The notes: generated from the letters alone by a model not told the origin. A stretch of 64,000 nucleotides of DNA from Psychrosphaera aestuarii (GCF_017948405.1 NZ_CP072844.1:2728001-2792000); one strand, 5' to 3'. Shown: positions 47,810 to 58,094, numbered from the stretch's first letter. Program-made: numbers and translations.

Positions 47810-50524
47810 TTAACTCGTTTTGTTTTGTGCAATGACTCGTTCGATATCTGCTATTAACTCATCGGCCATCAATTTCACAGTTTGCCATTGCATATCGCTA
47901 ACACCGTCGTCGTTAGCATGCGAAACAAGAAGCTTGCAGGTGTCTTCTAATTCACTCGCCTTTAACGTTAAGTCGTTAAAACCATAACTCCCTGCTGAAC
48001 CCTTAATCTTATGACATTCACTTTTTAGTAACTCAATTTGAGTAGCGTGAGTAAATGATTTAATTAGGTCTAATTGACCTTCAAGTTGATTTAAATAAAA
48101 TCGAGTTAACTCTGCCATTGTCTCATCGTTAATTACCGGACTGTCTTTTACATTTTTAGAGCTCAAATGTGTTTTTAAAATAGTAATTAACTCAGCTCTA
48201 TCTACTGGTTTTCCAATTGTGCCATCACACCCGGCTTTTAAATGTAACGCAACATCTTCTCGCATTACATTTGCTGTAAGCGCATAAACAGGAATATCTA
48301 TTCCCGCTTGGCGAATTAGTTTTGTTGCCTCTAGGCCACCCATTATCGGCATCTGCATGTCCATTAGTACCAAATCAAAATCTTCAGCCAATATTCGCTC
48401 TACGGCCTCTTTCCCGTTGCCAACAATTTCATAATCTAATTTTAAGGAATCTAAAATCATACTAAACAGGTATTGGTTATCTTCAACATCTTCAGCTACT
48501 AAAACTCGGCCGGTAATCGCTTTTTCTTTTACGTTTGATGAAGACTCATATTTTGTGGCTATTGCTTGGAGTTGCTCTGAAGTTTCTATAAAACTGCTTT
48601 CAATAGTATGTTTCTCGTCACCAGCACTTATACTTACGGTAAATATGCTTCCTTTATTCACCTCGCTTTCAAGCACAATCTCGCCACCTAGCAATTTGGC
48701 TAGGCTATTAGAGATCACTAAACCTAAACCTGTACCACCAAATTTTCTCGATATACTGACATCAGCTTGTACAAATGGTGAAAAAATTCTCTTTTGTACC
48801 TCAGGCGACATACCTATGCCAGTATCAATGACTTTGATATAAAGTTTTTGTGTTGACGCATCGAACCAAACTTCTACAACGACACTCCCTTGGTCGGTAA
48901 ATTTAATGGCGTTACTAGCAAGATTAATCAAAATTTGCTTTAAACGTGTTGCATCTGTCCAAATTTTAGATGGAAGTGGAAATTTAAAGTCGAAGTGAAA
49001 GTCTAGCTGTTTTTTGGCAGAGTGAGATTGCAATAAGGTGTTAACATCTTGCAATACATCAAATAATTCTACTTCTTGTATTTCAATATCGAGTTTATTC
49101 GACTCTATTTTAGACAAGTCTAGAATGTCATTTATTAGTGCTAGTAGATGCCGGCCACTTTTAAGAACTCGATTTAACAAATCGACTTGGTTTTTATCGT
49201 TTAGCTCGGTAGATAATACTTGCTCAGTAAAGCCTAATATTGCTGTTAACGGCGTTCTGATTTCATGACTGATGTTAGCGACAAAGGCGCTCTTCAATTC
49301 ATTCGCTTGTTCAGAAAGTTCCTTGGCACTTTCTAAGGCTTTATTCGATTTAGCTAACGCGGTATTTGTCGACTCTAATTCTTCCGTTCGTTCGCGAACT
49401 TTATATTCTAGTTTTAAGCGACTTTCTCTCTCATTTTCTCTATATACTATTAGCTGACGAACCATGACATTAAACGCTGCAAACAAGTCACCTATTTCGT
49501 CTTGTCGTGGCATATCCAGCTTTATATCTAAGTTTCCTTGTGCTACCTGTCGCTTTGCCGATGTAAGTTTCGCAATTGGTTCAATTATCAACCGAGTAAA
49601 GTTAACGTAGAGTATAATTGGGGAAATAAGAATGGTTAGTAAAACAGTTAAGATTGATACCCAGGTATAAGTGGTATCGGCGGCAAATATACTTTGCTGT
49701 TGGTGTCCATATAATACTAAAAACCTATTCTCCACCATTCTTCCTGCATAATTCATTTTGAGGCCGTTATTTACAACTTGAATAGCTGTATGGTCTTGAG
49801 CACTTTGCAGAAGCTTTTGAAATATTTGTGACGGTAATTCCTTACCAAGGTTTGACTGGGGAAAAGCAAATAGAATTTCACCACTTTTATTGGTAATCAT
49901 TATTTGATGCTTATTGGAGAAACTATTAGCGTCGTCGTTATCAAGTTTGAGTGTTTCCGACCAATTTGGCCTGCTAATAAGTTGAACAAATCCAATCGAA
50001 TTTAACGTTGCGTGGCTATCAATACTATTTGCGAACCATGGCGTTTGGATCATAGACAACGGCCGTTCTGTGTCATCGCCACCCATTATGTGCCATTCAT
50101 TATAAGTTTTTAATAAATGTGCCGTTGTAAGCGGGATTTTAATTTCATCACGCCAGAGGGTTGTTACTTCATTTAAACTATTGTCAAAAATTCTTATCGC
50201 TAATGCGCTAGGATAAGCATTGAATAATAATTCTGTAGGTTGCTTAAGTTGCTTTTCAAAGTCCTTTGAATCTTTGTCTTTTAACCACGCCGCAGTCAAA
50301 GCTTTGAATTCAAATGAATTGAGTAAGGTGGTGAGACTTACTCGTTCAGATTCAAAGTAACGGTTTAACGTATCGCTTCGATAGTTAACATCGGTTTGTA
50401 AGCTAGCATGTTCAATTTGACGTTGCGCACTTTCGGTATACCTGAGAGAAAGCCACCCCAATATCAAGGTAGGGATGAGTATAAAAGGTAATGTAAATAG
50501 AACCGCTTTATGTTGTAAACGCAT
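47810..50524 (-). CDS. Hybrid sensor histidine kinase with receiver and Hpt domains
   Basis: A 904-residue inner-membrane phosphorelay protein. Membrane segments near 8-28 and 286-308 enclose a large periplasmic sensor region (about 255 residues, possibly dCache-like). HAMP (about 309-361) and a coiled coil follow. The kinase core has His420 in ISHEIRTP, the N box LASNAIKF, G1 DTGIGM and G2 GGTGLGL. A receiver domain has the phosphoacceptor Asp722 (LVLMDMQMP) and Lys772. The C-terminal Hpt domain has His838 (CHKIKGSAG). The layout resembles BarA/ArcB/TorS-type relays but the periplasmic part does not match any I know. No separate response regulator is adjacent; ampD is 36 bases downstream on the same strand. 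Confidence 0.92.
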   Translation of the reverse strand: MRLQHKAVLFTLPFILIPTLILGWLSLRYTESAQRQIEHASLQTDVNYRSDTLNRYFESERVSLTTLLNSFEFKALTAAWLKDKDSKDFEKQLKQPTELLFNAYPSALAIRIFDNSLNEVTTLWRDEIKIPLTTAHLLKTYNEWHIMGGDDTERPLSMIQTPWFANSIDSHATLNSIGFVQLISRPNWSETLKLDNDDANSFSNKHQIMITNKSGEILFAFPQSNLGKELPSQIFQKLLQSAQDHTAIQVVNNGLKMNYAGRMVENRFLVLYGHQQQSIFAADTTYTWVSILTVLLTILISPIILYVNFTRLIIEPIAKLTSAKRQVAQGNLDIKLDMPRQDEIGDLFAAFNVMVRQLIVYRENERESRLKLEYKVRERTEELESTNTALAKSNKALESAKELSEQANELKSAFVANISHEIRTPLTAILGFTEQVLSTELNDKNQVDLLNRVLKSGRHLLALINDILDLSKIESNKLDIEIQEVELFDVLQDVNTLLQSHSAKKQLDFHFDFKFPLPSKIWTDATRLKQILINLASNAIKFTDQGSVVVEVWFDASTQKLYIKVIDTGIGMSPEVQKRIFSPFVQADVSISRKFGGTGLGLVISNSLAKLLGGEIVLESEVNKGSIFTVSISAGDEKHTIESSFIETSEQLQAIATKYESSSNVKEKAITGRVLVAEDVEDNQYLFSMILDSLKLDYEIVGNGKEAVERILAEDFDLVLMDMQMPIMGGLEATKLIRQAGIDIPVYALTANVMREDVALHLKAGCDGTIGKPVDRAELITILKTHLSSKNVKDSPVINDETMAELTRFYLNQLEGQLDLIKSFTHATQIELLKSECHKIKGSAGSYGFNDLTLKASELEDTCKLLVSHANDDGVSDMQWQTVKLMADELIADIERVIAQNKTS

Positions 50525-50557
50525 GAATACTTCCGAAGCGATGTTGCTTTTTAAATA

Positions 50558-51412
50558 TTACTTTGAATTATATAGAGTTTTTATCCATTTTTCTTCCGTA
50601 ATGAAAGACCAATTCCAGCTACTCCACTTTTCGCTTAAGCCTTCTTCAATTATCTCTTCTTGAGACTTGCCTTGGGCTCGCTTTGTTTGAACTTCTAGTT
50701 TAGTCGCAATAATCATACTAAGTAAGTTTTGAAGATCATTTTTATTCGCTAACTCACCGTGGCCCGGAATAATTTGCGCTGAATCGTCGATCTGGAGTAG
50801 CAATGAAGAAAGGTTTTGAATGTATCCACTTACTGAGCCACCTCCATCAGTGTCAATATATGGAAAACGGTTTTGAAAGAACAAGTCTCCTAAGTGCCAC
50901 ACATTCGCGTTTGCAAAATAAACAACGGAGTCACCATCTGTATGTCCTGCAGGTAAATGCATTACTTTTACATCTTCATTATTTACGTGCAACATTACGC
51001 CCGACTCGTACGTAATAACAGGTAAGCCTTGGTCCGACTTTTGCGCTAGACGTTTACGAACGTTTTCATGCGCTAATAAACTGGCTGATTTAGAAAAATA
51101 AACATTTCCGCCAGTGTGGTCTCCATGATAGTGAGTGTTTACAACGTAACTAACTTTTGGATTTACCGCCGTTTTAATATCAATAATTGCCTGCTCTATT
51201 TTTGGCGCTAGCGGCTCAAATTGATCATCAATCATCAAGGTTCCGTCCTTGCCTAGCAATACACCAATATTTCCACCCGCACCCGCCAACATATACACGT
51301 TTTTTGATACTTGTTGAGCGCTAATTTTAACTTCATCCATTGAGTTTGCAGAAACAGCTGCAGTCATTGATAACGCTGTAAAAACCGATAAACCAAAAGT
51401 TGCTTTTTTCAT
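50558..51412 (-). CDS. Exported metallo-beta-lactamase-fold hydrolase
   Basis: A 284-residue periplasmic protein of the metallo-beta-lactamase superfamily. The signal peptide is residues 1 to about 22 (AVSANS). The metal motif is H-x-H-x-D-H at 94-99 (THYHGDHTGGN); LPAGHTDGDSVVYF and IIPGHGEL supply the further histidines and GDLFF the bridging Asp. True B1-type beta-lactamases share this layout, but the sequence is closer to the general family of exported MBL-fold hydrolases, so antibiotic hydrolysis should not be assumed. It follows the M17 peptidase gene by 25 bases. Confidence 0.85.
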   Translation of the reverse strand: MKKATFGLSVFTALSMTAAVSANSMDEVKISAQQVSKNVYMLAGAGGNIGVLLGKDGTLMIDDQFEPLAPKIEQAIIDIKTAVNPKVSYVVNTHYHGDHTGGNVYFSKSASLLAHENVRKRLAQKSDQGLPVITYESGVMLHVNNEDVKVMHLPAGHTDGDSVVYFANANVWHLGDLFFQNRFPYIDTDGGGSVSGYIQNLSSLLLQIDDSAQIIPGHGELANKNDLQNLLSMIIATKLEVQTKRAQGKSQEEIIEEGLSEKWSSWNWSFITEEKWIKTLYNSK

Positions 51413-51437
51413 TACTATTCCTTAATAGGCTATGTCG

Positions 51438-52976
51438 CTAACCAATAAATGTTTTAATTAATGTTGATACTGGCGCGGCTGAAGGTTTTCCATGTTGCCA
51501 ATCACCACCATCAATGCCACTGCCGGCAATATCCACATGCACGTAGGGTAGTGGAGTATCGCTGTCAATATCGTGTTTATCTAAGCCAGATACAATTGCT
51601 AGAAATGCCAGTGGGAATTGATGCCCACGAGCTGTAACCGCCGACGCGCCATTGTTTGATGACAGCAAGTCATCGGCTTTTGATCTTGGCGCCACAAAGT
51701 CGTAATCTTCTCGGCGAGACAGTGATACTTCGCACGGATCTGCAATTAAGTCGCCCTGTTCCACCATACTTGCACCAACTGATGCGACTTTCGCAGCACC
51801 ATTTTCAACTAACGCTGTATATGGACCGACGGCTCTTGCTGCATGCCCAGTTAAGGTAGCTACCGTAAATAGTGTCGGGTTAACTTCGTCCAAGGCTTCT
51901 TCACGTAATTTAGACAATAAATCTGCCATTACTAAGCGACCTTCGGCATCGGTATTACCAATTCGTACGCGAATACCTGAATGGCCAGTAATGATTTCAT
52001 CTGCAACAAACGCCTCAGCGCCAATGCTATTTCTTACTGCTGCGATTTCAGCTACAACTTTAATTCCTATTGGAGCAATTTCTGATACCGCTTTCATAAA
52101 GCCAGCTACTGCGGCTGCTCCACCTTTATCACGGCTCATACCAGCCATGTGACCACCAACCTTAAGGTCTGCACCACCTGTATCATAAACGATGCCTTTA
52201 CCTACCAGCATCAAGGTTTTCTCTATATTGCCTTGAGGTATGTATTCCAAACGAATAACGCGAGGCTGATGTCGCTCAACTTCCACTGATGCTCTAGCTA
52301 CTGACCATAATAAAGGAAACTCAGATTCTAACGTTTTCATATTGTCGATGATGGATACGTTAACATTCGAGTTTTTAAATGTGTCACTACAATATTCAGC
52401 AAAGCGTGGCGGGGCCATACGCTCTGGCTCTGTTCCACAAAGGTCTCGCGCTACATATTGACCACTTGCAATAGCTGCGGCTTCTGCAGCATCTATGTTA
52501 TCGCCAACAAGCCCCATTAGACTAACAGGCTCAATACTGTCACCTAATGCTTCTCTGGCTTCTAAAGGTTGCCAAAATGCCTGACAAAAGCCTAAATACG
52601 ACACTGCTGTTGCATTCTGATACTTGATGTCATCATTACCTAACACAACCAATAGCGGTTTTACTGAGCCCATCGCTAATAAAGATTTAGCTGCCGACTT
52701 TGCTGCATCAAAATAGCGACGAACATCGTCAAAGTATCGATACAATGGTCCAGTAGGTGCAAGAATGACACGGCGCTGGGCAACCAGATCAGACACGAAA
52801 GTAACCTCTGACTTGTTTACGCGTTTATCTACTTCGGCGAGCTTGTTAATTTCCGATAGTAGATCATCTGGTAAACCTGAATCAAAGGTTTGACCTACAA
52901 TAATCAATGCGTCCCAGTTTGCATCACTAAGGGCTGTATTTATATTTGAAATAACCAAAGGAGTTGGGTGGGCCAT
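51438..52976 (-). CDS. Leucyl aminopeptidase-family (M17) metallopeptidase
   Basis: A 512-residue cytoplasmic peptidase of family M17. The catalytic half has GKGIVYDTGGADLKVGG (metal-binding Asp and the active-site Lys), RDKGGAAAVAGF, and NTDAEGRLVMADLL with the catalytic Arg. The D-T-G-G form of the first motif is nearer to the NPEPL1-like subgroup than to PepA, so it is not the canonical PepA/CarP protein. The N-terminal half is variable. Two manganese or zinc ions are expected. Likely role: removal of N-terminal residues from peptides during protein turnover. Confidence 0.88.
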   Translation of the reverse strand: MAHPTPLVISNINTALSDANWDALIIVGQTFDSGLPDDLLSEINKLAEVDKRVNKSEVTFVSDLVAQRRVILAPTGPLYRYFDDVRRYFDAAKSAAKSLLAMGSVKPLLVVLGNDDIKYQNATAVSYLGFCQAFWQPLEAREALGDSIEPVSLMGLVGDNIDAAEAAAIASGQYVARDLCGTEPERMAPPRFAEYCSDTFKNSNVNVSIIDNMKTLESEFPLLWSVARASVEVERHQPRVIRLEYIPQGNIEKTLMLVGKGIVYDTGGADLKVGGHMAGMSRDKGGAAAVAGFMKAVSEIAPIGIKVVAEIAAVRNSIGAEAFVADEIITGHSGIRVRIGNTDAEGRLVMADLLSKLREEALDEVNPTLFTVATLTGHAARAVGPYTALVENGAAKVASVGASMVEQGDLIADPCEVSLSRREDYDFVAPRSKADDLLSSNNGASAVTARGHQFPLAFLAIVSGLDKHDIDSDTPLPYVHVDIAGSGIDGGDWQHGKPSAAPVSTLIKTFIG

Positions 52977-53053
52977 AAAAATCTCTCTAAATTTATAATG
53001 TTAGTAAACAAAACTGTGAATACAAATTGTTAACAATAATACGTAAGTTAAGA

Positions 53054-54121
53054 TTAAAAACCTAAGTCTAATTGATGTTTTTCATCTTCTTGGTCGGACA
53101 AGCCAACGTGTACACCAAGTAATCGGACCGCCTTACCCTTACCTCTTTCCAATGCGTCACACAGAAGTTGTCTCAAAATAGTCTCATCTATTCTTTGGTA
53201 TTTTTGCTCTTTGGTAGTTTGTTGAAAGTCACTAAACTTAACTTTCACACCTAATTTAGTTAACTGTCTGTTTACTACTTTTTTTTCGCAGCGCTTTGTT
53301 AGCTCTGGAAGTAGCTTTACGGAAAGTACGTTAAATAGGATCTCTATATCTGAAATGTCTTGATCAAAGGTTCGTTCAACACCGATAGATTTTCTGACCC
53401 TTGATACTTCTACTTCTCGATTATCGATTCCTTGGCATCGATTCCAAAGCACGTGTCCATACTTTCCAAAGTGTTGGCTTAGAAAGCTCTCATTACTGTT
53501 TTGAATATCAACGCCCAGATTCAGCCCCAGATGACTTAGTTTTTCAGCCGTCACTTTACCTACCCCTGGGATCTTTTTTAAAGGCATTGTTTTTATAAAG
53601 GGTAGTACTTCAGATGGCGTTATCGTGAATTGTCCGTTGGGTTTGTTTTGGTCAGATGCAATTTTAGCTAGAAATTTTATTGGTGCTATACCTGCTGACG
53701 CTGTTAGACCTGTTGCGTCATAAATTTCTTGGCGAATTTGTTCAGCAATTAACGTCGCAGAACCACGATGAAGTGAACAGTCCGTGACATCTAAATAGGC
53801 CTCGTCTAACGACAATGGTTCAATTTTATCGGTGAAACGTTTAAAGACCTGTCTTATTGTTTGGCTAACTTCTTGATATACGTTCATGCGTCCGGGGACA
53901 ACGATTAAATTTGGACACTTTTTTAAAGCCAAAGAGGTGGGCATAGCGGAACTAACGCCGAATTGACGTGCAATATAATTACATGTAGACAAGACGCCTC
54001 GACGATCAGAGCGACCGCCTACCGCAACAGGCTTATCCCGTAATTCTGGATTATCACGAATTTCGACTGATACATAAAAGGCGTCCATATCAACATGGAT
54101 AATTTTTTTTTGTTTACTCAT
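53054..54121 (-). CDS. dinB: DNA polymerase IV (DinB)
   Basis: A Y-family translesion polymerase of 355 residues. Catalytic acidic residues are in HVDMDAFYVSVE (Asp11) and SLDEAYLD (Asp106, Glu107); the steric and helix-hairpin-helix region (KKIPGVGKVTAEKL) and the little-finger domain follow. The C-terminal end (HQLDLGF) resembles the beta-clamp binding tail QLxLxF. The ATG at 54121, three codons after a GTG, is chosen because AAGGG stands 8 bases upstream. A strong LexA box lies upstream, so the gene should be part of the SOS response. Confidence 0.96.
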   Translation of the reverse strand: MSKQKKIIHVDMDAFYVSVEIRDNPELRDKPVAVGGRSDRRGVLSTCNYIARQFGVSSAMPTSLALKKCPNLIVVPGRMNVYQEVSQTIRQVFKRFTDKIEPLSLDEAYLDVTDCSLHRGSATLIAEQIRQEIYDATGLTASAGIAPIKFLAKIASDQNKPNGQFTITPSEVLPFIKTMPLKKIPGVGKVTAEKLSHLGLNLGVDIQNSNESFLSQHFGKYGHVLWNRCQGIDNREVEVSRVRKSIGVERTFDQDISDIEILFNVLSVKLLPELTKRCEKKVVNRQLTKLGVKVKFSDFQQTTKEQKYQRIDETILRQLLCDALERGKGKAVRLLGVHVGLSDQEDEKHQLDLGF

Positions 54122-54158
54122 TAACCTCACCCTTTAATAAGGGAAGTACAGACAATGC

Positions 54159-54178
54159 AACTGTATATAAAAACAGTA
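54159..54178. promoter_or_regulatory. LexA (SOS) box of dinB
   Basis: CTGT-N8-ACAG with an AT-rich centre (CTGTATATAAAAACAG at 54161-54176), almost the full 20-base gammaproteobacterial LexA consensus. It lies about 40 bases before the dinB start, in a position to block its promoter. Confidence 0.92.
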
Positions 54179-54250
54179 CCCATAGCAACACAAAGATGTA
54201 TTCCCATACGCTACGATTTTATTTCTGAGTAACTGAGGGTGTGACGCACA

Positions 54251-54272
54251 AAAAAAGGGCAAACGCCCTTTT
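54251..54272 (-). terminator. Intrinsic terminator of the nqr operon
   Basis: On the minus strand an 8-bp stem (54265-54272 with 54253-54260) with a 4-nt loop is followed by seven T. It begins about 25 bases after the nqrM stop. Confidence 0.9.
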
Positions 54273-54296
54273 AAATTTAATGATTTTAACCGATGG

Positions 54297-54509
54297 TTAC
54301 AATATTTGATCTTGCTTCCAGCGTTCTTCTTTCGCTAAACGCTCTTTTCGCCTGTCACAAGGGTTGTCACAATTACAGGCCTTATCTATCCCTAACGCGC
54401 CTAAACCACCGCAGCTTCCTGCTAAAGTTTTCTTTTGCAATATATACCCGATTGACATCGCTACAAATACAATGAGTAATAAACCAAGAGTTAATAAGAA
54501 TACTTGCAT
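54297..54509 (-). CDS. nqrM: Na+-NQR maturation protein NqrM
   Basis: A 70-residue membrane protein (DUF539) needed for assembly of active Na+-NQR, probably by delivering iron to the NqrD/NqrE site. It has one N-terminal membrane segment (about 3-25) and the family's cysteines in GSCGGLGALGIDKACNCDNPC. It follows apbE by 2 bases and closes the nqr operon. Confidence 0.95.
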   Translation of the reverse strand: MQVFLLTLGLLLIVFVAMSIGYILQKKTLAGSCGGLGALGIDKACNCDNPCDRRKERLAKEERWKQDQIL

Positions 54510-54511
54510 GA

Positions 54512-55552
54512 TTAGCCCTTTTTCTGTGGAAACAATGTTTCGAATTTACTCGACATTATGCCATTAAAATCATCGTCTGTTTTTACAATTAAATAAACAG
54601 CCAAATTATTTGCTTCCGCGTATTCGATAGCCTTCACTGGACCCATCACATTCAACATAGTTGCAGCTGCATCCGCTGTCATTGCTGACTTATGTAACAC
54701 GGTGACTGAGACCAATTTATGAGTAATTGGCTTACCGGATGTTGGATCAATGGTGTGAGAATAACGCACGCCATCTTGCTCGAAATAATTCCTATAATCG
54801 CCTGATGTTGCCATTGCTAAGTTTTCAGGACGAATAATAAGTTGCACTTCACGTCTATCCGTTACCGGCTTCTCAATTGCAACGGCCCATTTATCGCCAT
54901 TGGGTTTAGCACCAGAAATACGCATTTCTCCACCCACCTCTACAAGGTAGTTAAATATACCTATGCGCTCTAGAGCGTTTGCAACTTGATCGACACCAAA
55001 ACCTTTAGCTATAGACGAAAAGTCGATATATAAATTGTCGTGCTTTTTAGTAACCGCGTTACCAGAAACTTCAATTAAGTCCATACCAACCCAATCGCGA
55101 ACATTTGCAATTTCTGCGTCGCTAGGTCGTTTTAGTACTCGTCCATCAGGTCCAAACCCCCACAAATTAACAAGTGGACCTACTGTAGGATCAAAAGCGC
55201 CATCACTGTCGTTAAACAAGCGTTTTGATTCATTTAATACAATGATTGTTTCCGGCGACATTATCCGAGTTTGTCCGGCTTTTGCCTGATTTAATAGGCT
55301 GAGCTCTGAGTCACTTATATAAGTAGACATAAGTGCATTCACTTGCTCTAACTCTGCATTAACCATTTCATAAAGGTTGTACTGAGAAAGTTGCTCTGCC
55401 GATGGATAAAGCTTGATGTTAAAGGTTGTACCCATAGTTTTACCTTGCAGTAAAACAGGCTGCGCTTGCTCACTATTTTGCTTTGGAAAAAAAAGCAAAA
55501 TGGCCAGCCCAATAAGGGCCAGCCATGTTAATACGACTTGTTTACGAGTCAC
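54512..55552 (-). CDS. apbE: FAD:protein FMN transferase ApbE
   Basis: ApbE attaches FMN, taken from FAD, to threonines of NqrB and NqrC on the outer face of the inner membrane. The 346-residue protein has the family blocks GKTMGTTFNIKLYP, STYISDSELSLLN, FDPTVGPLVNLWGFGP, and the metal/FAD region YIDFSSIAKGFGVDQVA with VEVGGEMRISG, ATSGDYRNYF and SHTIDPTSGKP. The N-terminus is a hydrophobic segment (about 8-22) without any cysteine, so this copy is not a lipoprotein but probably membrane-anchored or cleaved. It lies 5 bases after nqrF. Confidence 0.95.
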   Translation of the reverse strand: MTRKQVVLTWLALIGLAILLFFPKQNSEQAQPVLLQGKTMGTTFNIKLYPSAEQLSQYNLYEMVNAELEQVNALMSTYISDSELSLLNQAKAGQTRIMSPETIIVLNESKRLFNDSDGAFDPTVGPLVNLWGFGPDGRVLKRPSDAEIANVRDWVGMDLIEVSGNAVTKKHDNLYIDFSSIAKGFGVDQVANALERIGIFNYLVEVGGEMRISGAKPNGDKWAVAIEKPVTDRREVQLIIRPENLAMATSGDYRNYFEQDGVRYSHTIDPTSGKPITHKLVSVTVLHKSAMTADAAATMLNVMGPVKAIEYAEANNLAVYLIVKTDDDFNGIMSSKFETLFPQKKG

Positions 55553-55557
55553 GTCTA

Positions 55558-56781
55558 CTAACCACCGAAGTCATCAAGTAGGATGTTTTCGTCTTCAACG
55601 CCTAAGTCTTTAAGCAAGTTGATTACGGCCGCGTTCATCACTGGAGGACCACACATGTAGAACTCACAGTCTTCTGGCGCTTCATGATCTTTTAAGTAGT
55701 TTTCATAAAGTACGTTGTGGATGAAGCCTGTATAACCTTCCCAGTTATCTTCAGGTTGAGGATCAGACAGTGCAACATGCCATTCAAAGTTTTCATTCTC
55801 TGCTGCTAACTCATCAAAGTCTTCAACATAGAACATTTCACGCTTTGAACGTGCGCCATACCAGAAACTAATTTTACGCTTAGATTTTAATCGACGTAAT
55901 TGATCGAATATATGTGAACGCATTGGAGCCATACCAGCACCACCGCCAACAAATACCATTTCAGCTTCAGTTTCTTTAGCAAAGAACTCACCAAATGGAC
56001 CAGAAATTGTAACTTTATCACCCGCTTTTAAGCTCCAAATATATGAAGACATTTTACCAGCCGGTAACGACAGGTTATTAGGCGGAGGAGAAGCTACACG
56101 AACGTTAAGCATAATAATGCCTTCCTCTTCAGGATAGTTCGCCATTGAATAAGCTCGGATTGTTTCTTCATCAACTTTTGACTCTATGCTGAAGAAGTTA
56201 AAACGTTCCCAGTCTGGACGGTACTCGTCTGGTACATCAAAATCTGAGTACTTAACATGATGTGGAGGCGCAGAAATTTGGATATAACCACCCGCACGGA
56301 AAGGCACGCTTTCACCGTCTGGAATAGCCAATTTAAGCTCTTTAATGAAAGTTGCTTTGTTATCATTAGAGATAACTTCACACTCCCACTGCTTAACACC
56401 AAAAATCTCAGGCTCTAATTCGATTTCCATGTCTTGTTTAACAGCAACCTGACATGACAAACGACAACCTTCTTTTGCTTCACGCTTAGTAATGTGACCT
56501 TCTTCAGTAGGCAGAATATCGCCACCACCTGAATGTACGTGTACACGGCACTGACCACATGTACCACCACCACCACATGCTGATGGAATGAATATGCCTT
56601 TATCAGCAAGGACGTTTAATAGCTTACCGCCTGCTGATGCAACAACTGACTTTTCTTCGTCATCGTTGATTAATATTTTGACGTCGCCGGTAGATACTAG
56701 TTTTGATTTAGCAAATAAAATTACCATAACCAAAAGTAGAACTATAACGGTAAACATCGATACGCCGAGAACTATTTCCAT
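55558..56781 (-). CDS. nqrF: Na+-NQR subunit F (NADH dehydrogenase)
   Basis: NqrF takes electrons from NADH through FAD and a 2Fe-2S cluster. The 407-residue protein has one membrane segment (about 4-24), a ferredoxin domain with the cluster cysteines 69, 75, 78 and 110, and a ferredoxin-reductase domain with the flavin motif RAYSMANYP, the nucleotide motif [14 protein letters not shown] and the C-terminal MCGPPVM. It is the last structural subunit, 61 bases after nqrE. Confidence 0.97.
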   Translation of the reverse strand: MEIVLGVSMFTVIVLLLVMVILFAKSKLVSTGDVKILINDDEEKSVVASAGGKLLNVLADKGIFIPSACGGGGTCGQCRVHVHSGGGDILPTEEGHITKREAKEGCRLSCQVAVKQDMEIELEPEIFGVKQWECEVISNDNKATFIKELKLAIPDGESVPFRAGGYIQISAPPHHVKYSDFDVPDEYRPDWERFNFFSIESKVDEETIRAYSMANYPEEEGIIMLNVRVASPPPNNLSLPAGKMSSYIWSLKAGDKVTISGPFGEFFAKETEAEMVFVGGGAGMAPMRSHIFDQLRRLKSKRKISFWYGARSKREMFYVEDFDELAAENENFEWHVALSDPQPEDNWEGYTGFIHNVLYENYLKDHEAPEDCEFYMCGPPVMNAAVINLLKDLGVEDENILLDDFGG

Positions 56782-56842
56782 CGACCTGTCCTTTAATTCT
56801 TATCTAAGGGTTTGTGGCCTGAACCACAAACCGACATTAACC

Positions 56843-57466
56843 TTACAGAGAGATACCACCAAACGACAAGAAGCCAAACGCCATCAAGCCTGTAGTAATA
56901 AATGTAATACCTAGACCACGCAGACCTGCTGGTACGTCTGAATATTTCATCTTCTCGCGAATACCCGCTAACAATACAATTGCTAACGCCCAACCGATAC
57001 CAGAACCGATACCGTAAACCACACTTTCAGGTAAGTTTAAGTTTTTTGAAACCATGAAAGATACAGAACCAAATATTGCACAGTTAACTGTAATTAATGG
57101 TAAGAAAATACCTAACGCGTTATATAACGGCGGGAAGTACTTATCTAAAATCATTTCTAGAATTTGTACTAACGCTGCAATAACACCGATGAAGGTGATA
57201 AAGCTTAGGAAGCTTAAGTCTACTGACTCAGCTGGATCTGTAATGCCTAAAACACCATCTAATGCACCAGGTGCAAGGATGCCTTGATAAATAATTTGGT
57301 TAACAGGTACTGAAATACCTAAAACCACAACTACTGCAACACCAAGACCCATCGCTGTGCTTACTTTCTTTGATACCGCTAAGAAAGTACACATACCCAA
57401 AAAGAAGGATAAAGCGATGTTCTCAATGAAGATAGTTTTTACAAATAAGCTTAAGTAATGTTCCAT
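56843..57466 (-). CDS. nqrE: Na+-NQR subunit E
   Basis: An integral membrane subunit of 207 residues with about six membrane segments. With NqrD it forms an inverted-topology pair that holds an iron centre; the matching cysteines here are Cys26 ([11 protein letters not shown]) and Cys129 ([10 protein letters not shown]). It begins [20 protein letters not shown], as is typical. It is separated from nqrD by 4 bases. The homologous RnfA is excluded by operon context. Confidence 0.96.
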   Translation of the reverse strand: MEHYLSLFVKTIFIENIALSFFLGMCTFLAVSKKVSTAMGLGVAVVVVLGISVPVNQIIYQGILAPGALDGVLGITDPAESVDLSFLSFITFIGVIAALVQILEMILDKYFPPLYNALGIFLPLITVNCAIFGSVSFMVSKNLNLPESVVYGIGSGIGWALAIVLLAGIREKMKYSDVPAGLRGLGITFITTGLMAFGFLSFGGISL

Positions 57467-57470
57467 CAGA

Positions 57471-58094
57471 TTAATCCTTCTCTACTTGCTCTGGCTTCCA
57501 CTGACGGATAGCCCAAATGATTAAACCTATGATGAAGAACGAGCTAAATGGAAGAACTAATAAACCATTTGCTTGATACCAACCACCATTCTGAACTAGA
57601 GGAAGAATCTCGACACCAAATACGGTACCAAAACCTAATAGTTCACGGAAAAATGCAACTGTCATTAGAATGAAACCGTAACCAAGACCGTTACCAATAC
57701 CATCCATGAAGCTTACACCTGGCTTTTCTTTCATTGCAAAAGCTTCTGCACGACCCATAACAATACAGTTAGTAATGATTAGGCCAACGAATACTGAAAG
57801 CTCTTTTGAAAGCTGATAAGAGAATGCTTTTAACACTTGGTCAACTACGATAACTAACGAAGCGATAATCGCCATCTGTACGATAATACGAACACTTGAT
57901 GGGATCATGTTTCTGATCATTGAGATGAAAAGGTTAGAGAAAGCTGTTACAACGATTACCGCCAATGTCATTACTAACGCATTAGCCATTGAACTTGTTA
58001 CCGCTAAAGCAGAACAAATACCTAATACTTGCAAAGCAATTGGGTTGTTGTCGAAAATCGGTTTAGTTAAAACCTTATTAGCATCAGAAGACAT
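57471..58094 (-). CDS. nqrD: Na+-NQR subunit D
   Basis: An integral membrane subunit of 207 residues, homologous to NqrE and RnfE, with about six membrane segments. The iron-centre cysteines are Cys27 ([10 protein letters not shown]) and Cys110 ([14 protein letters not shown]). Its ATG overlaps the nqrC stop (TAATG), so translation is coupled. Confidence 0.96.
   Translation of the reverse strand: MSSDANKVLTKPIFDNNPIALQVLGICSALAVTSSMANALVMTLAVIVVTAFSNLFISMIRNMIPSSVRIIVQMAIIASLVIVVDQVLKAFSYQLSKELSVFVGLIITNCIVMGRAEAFAMKEKPGVSFMDGIGNGLGYGFILMTVAFFRELLGFGTVFGVEILPLVQNGGWYQANGLLVLPFSSFFIIGLIIWAIRQWKPEQVEKD

Noticed and set aside
50558..51412. Antibiotic-resistance beta-lactamase
   Set aside because: The H-x-H-x-D-H fold is shared by many hydrolases; the protein lacks clear B1/B2/B3 signatures beyond the metal motif, so only the general fold is called.
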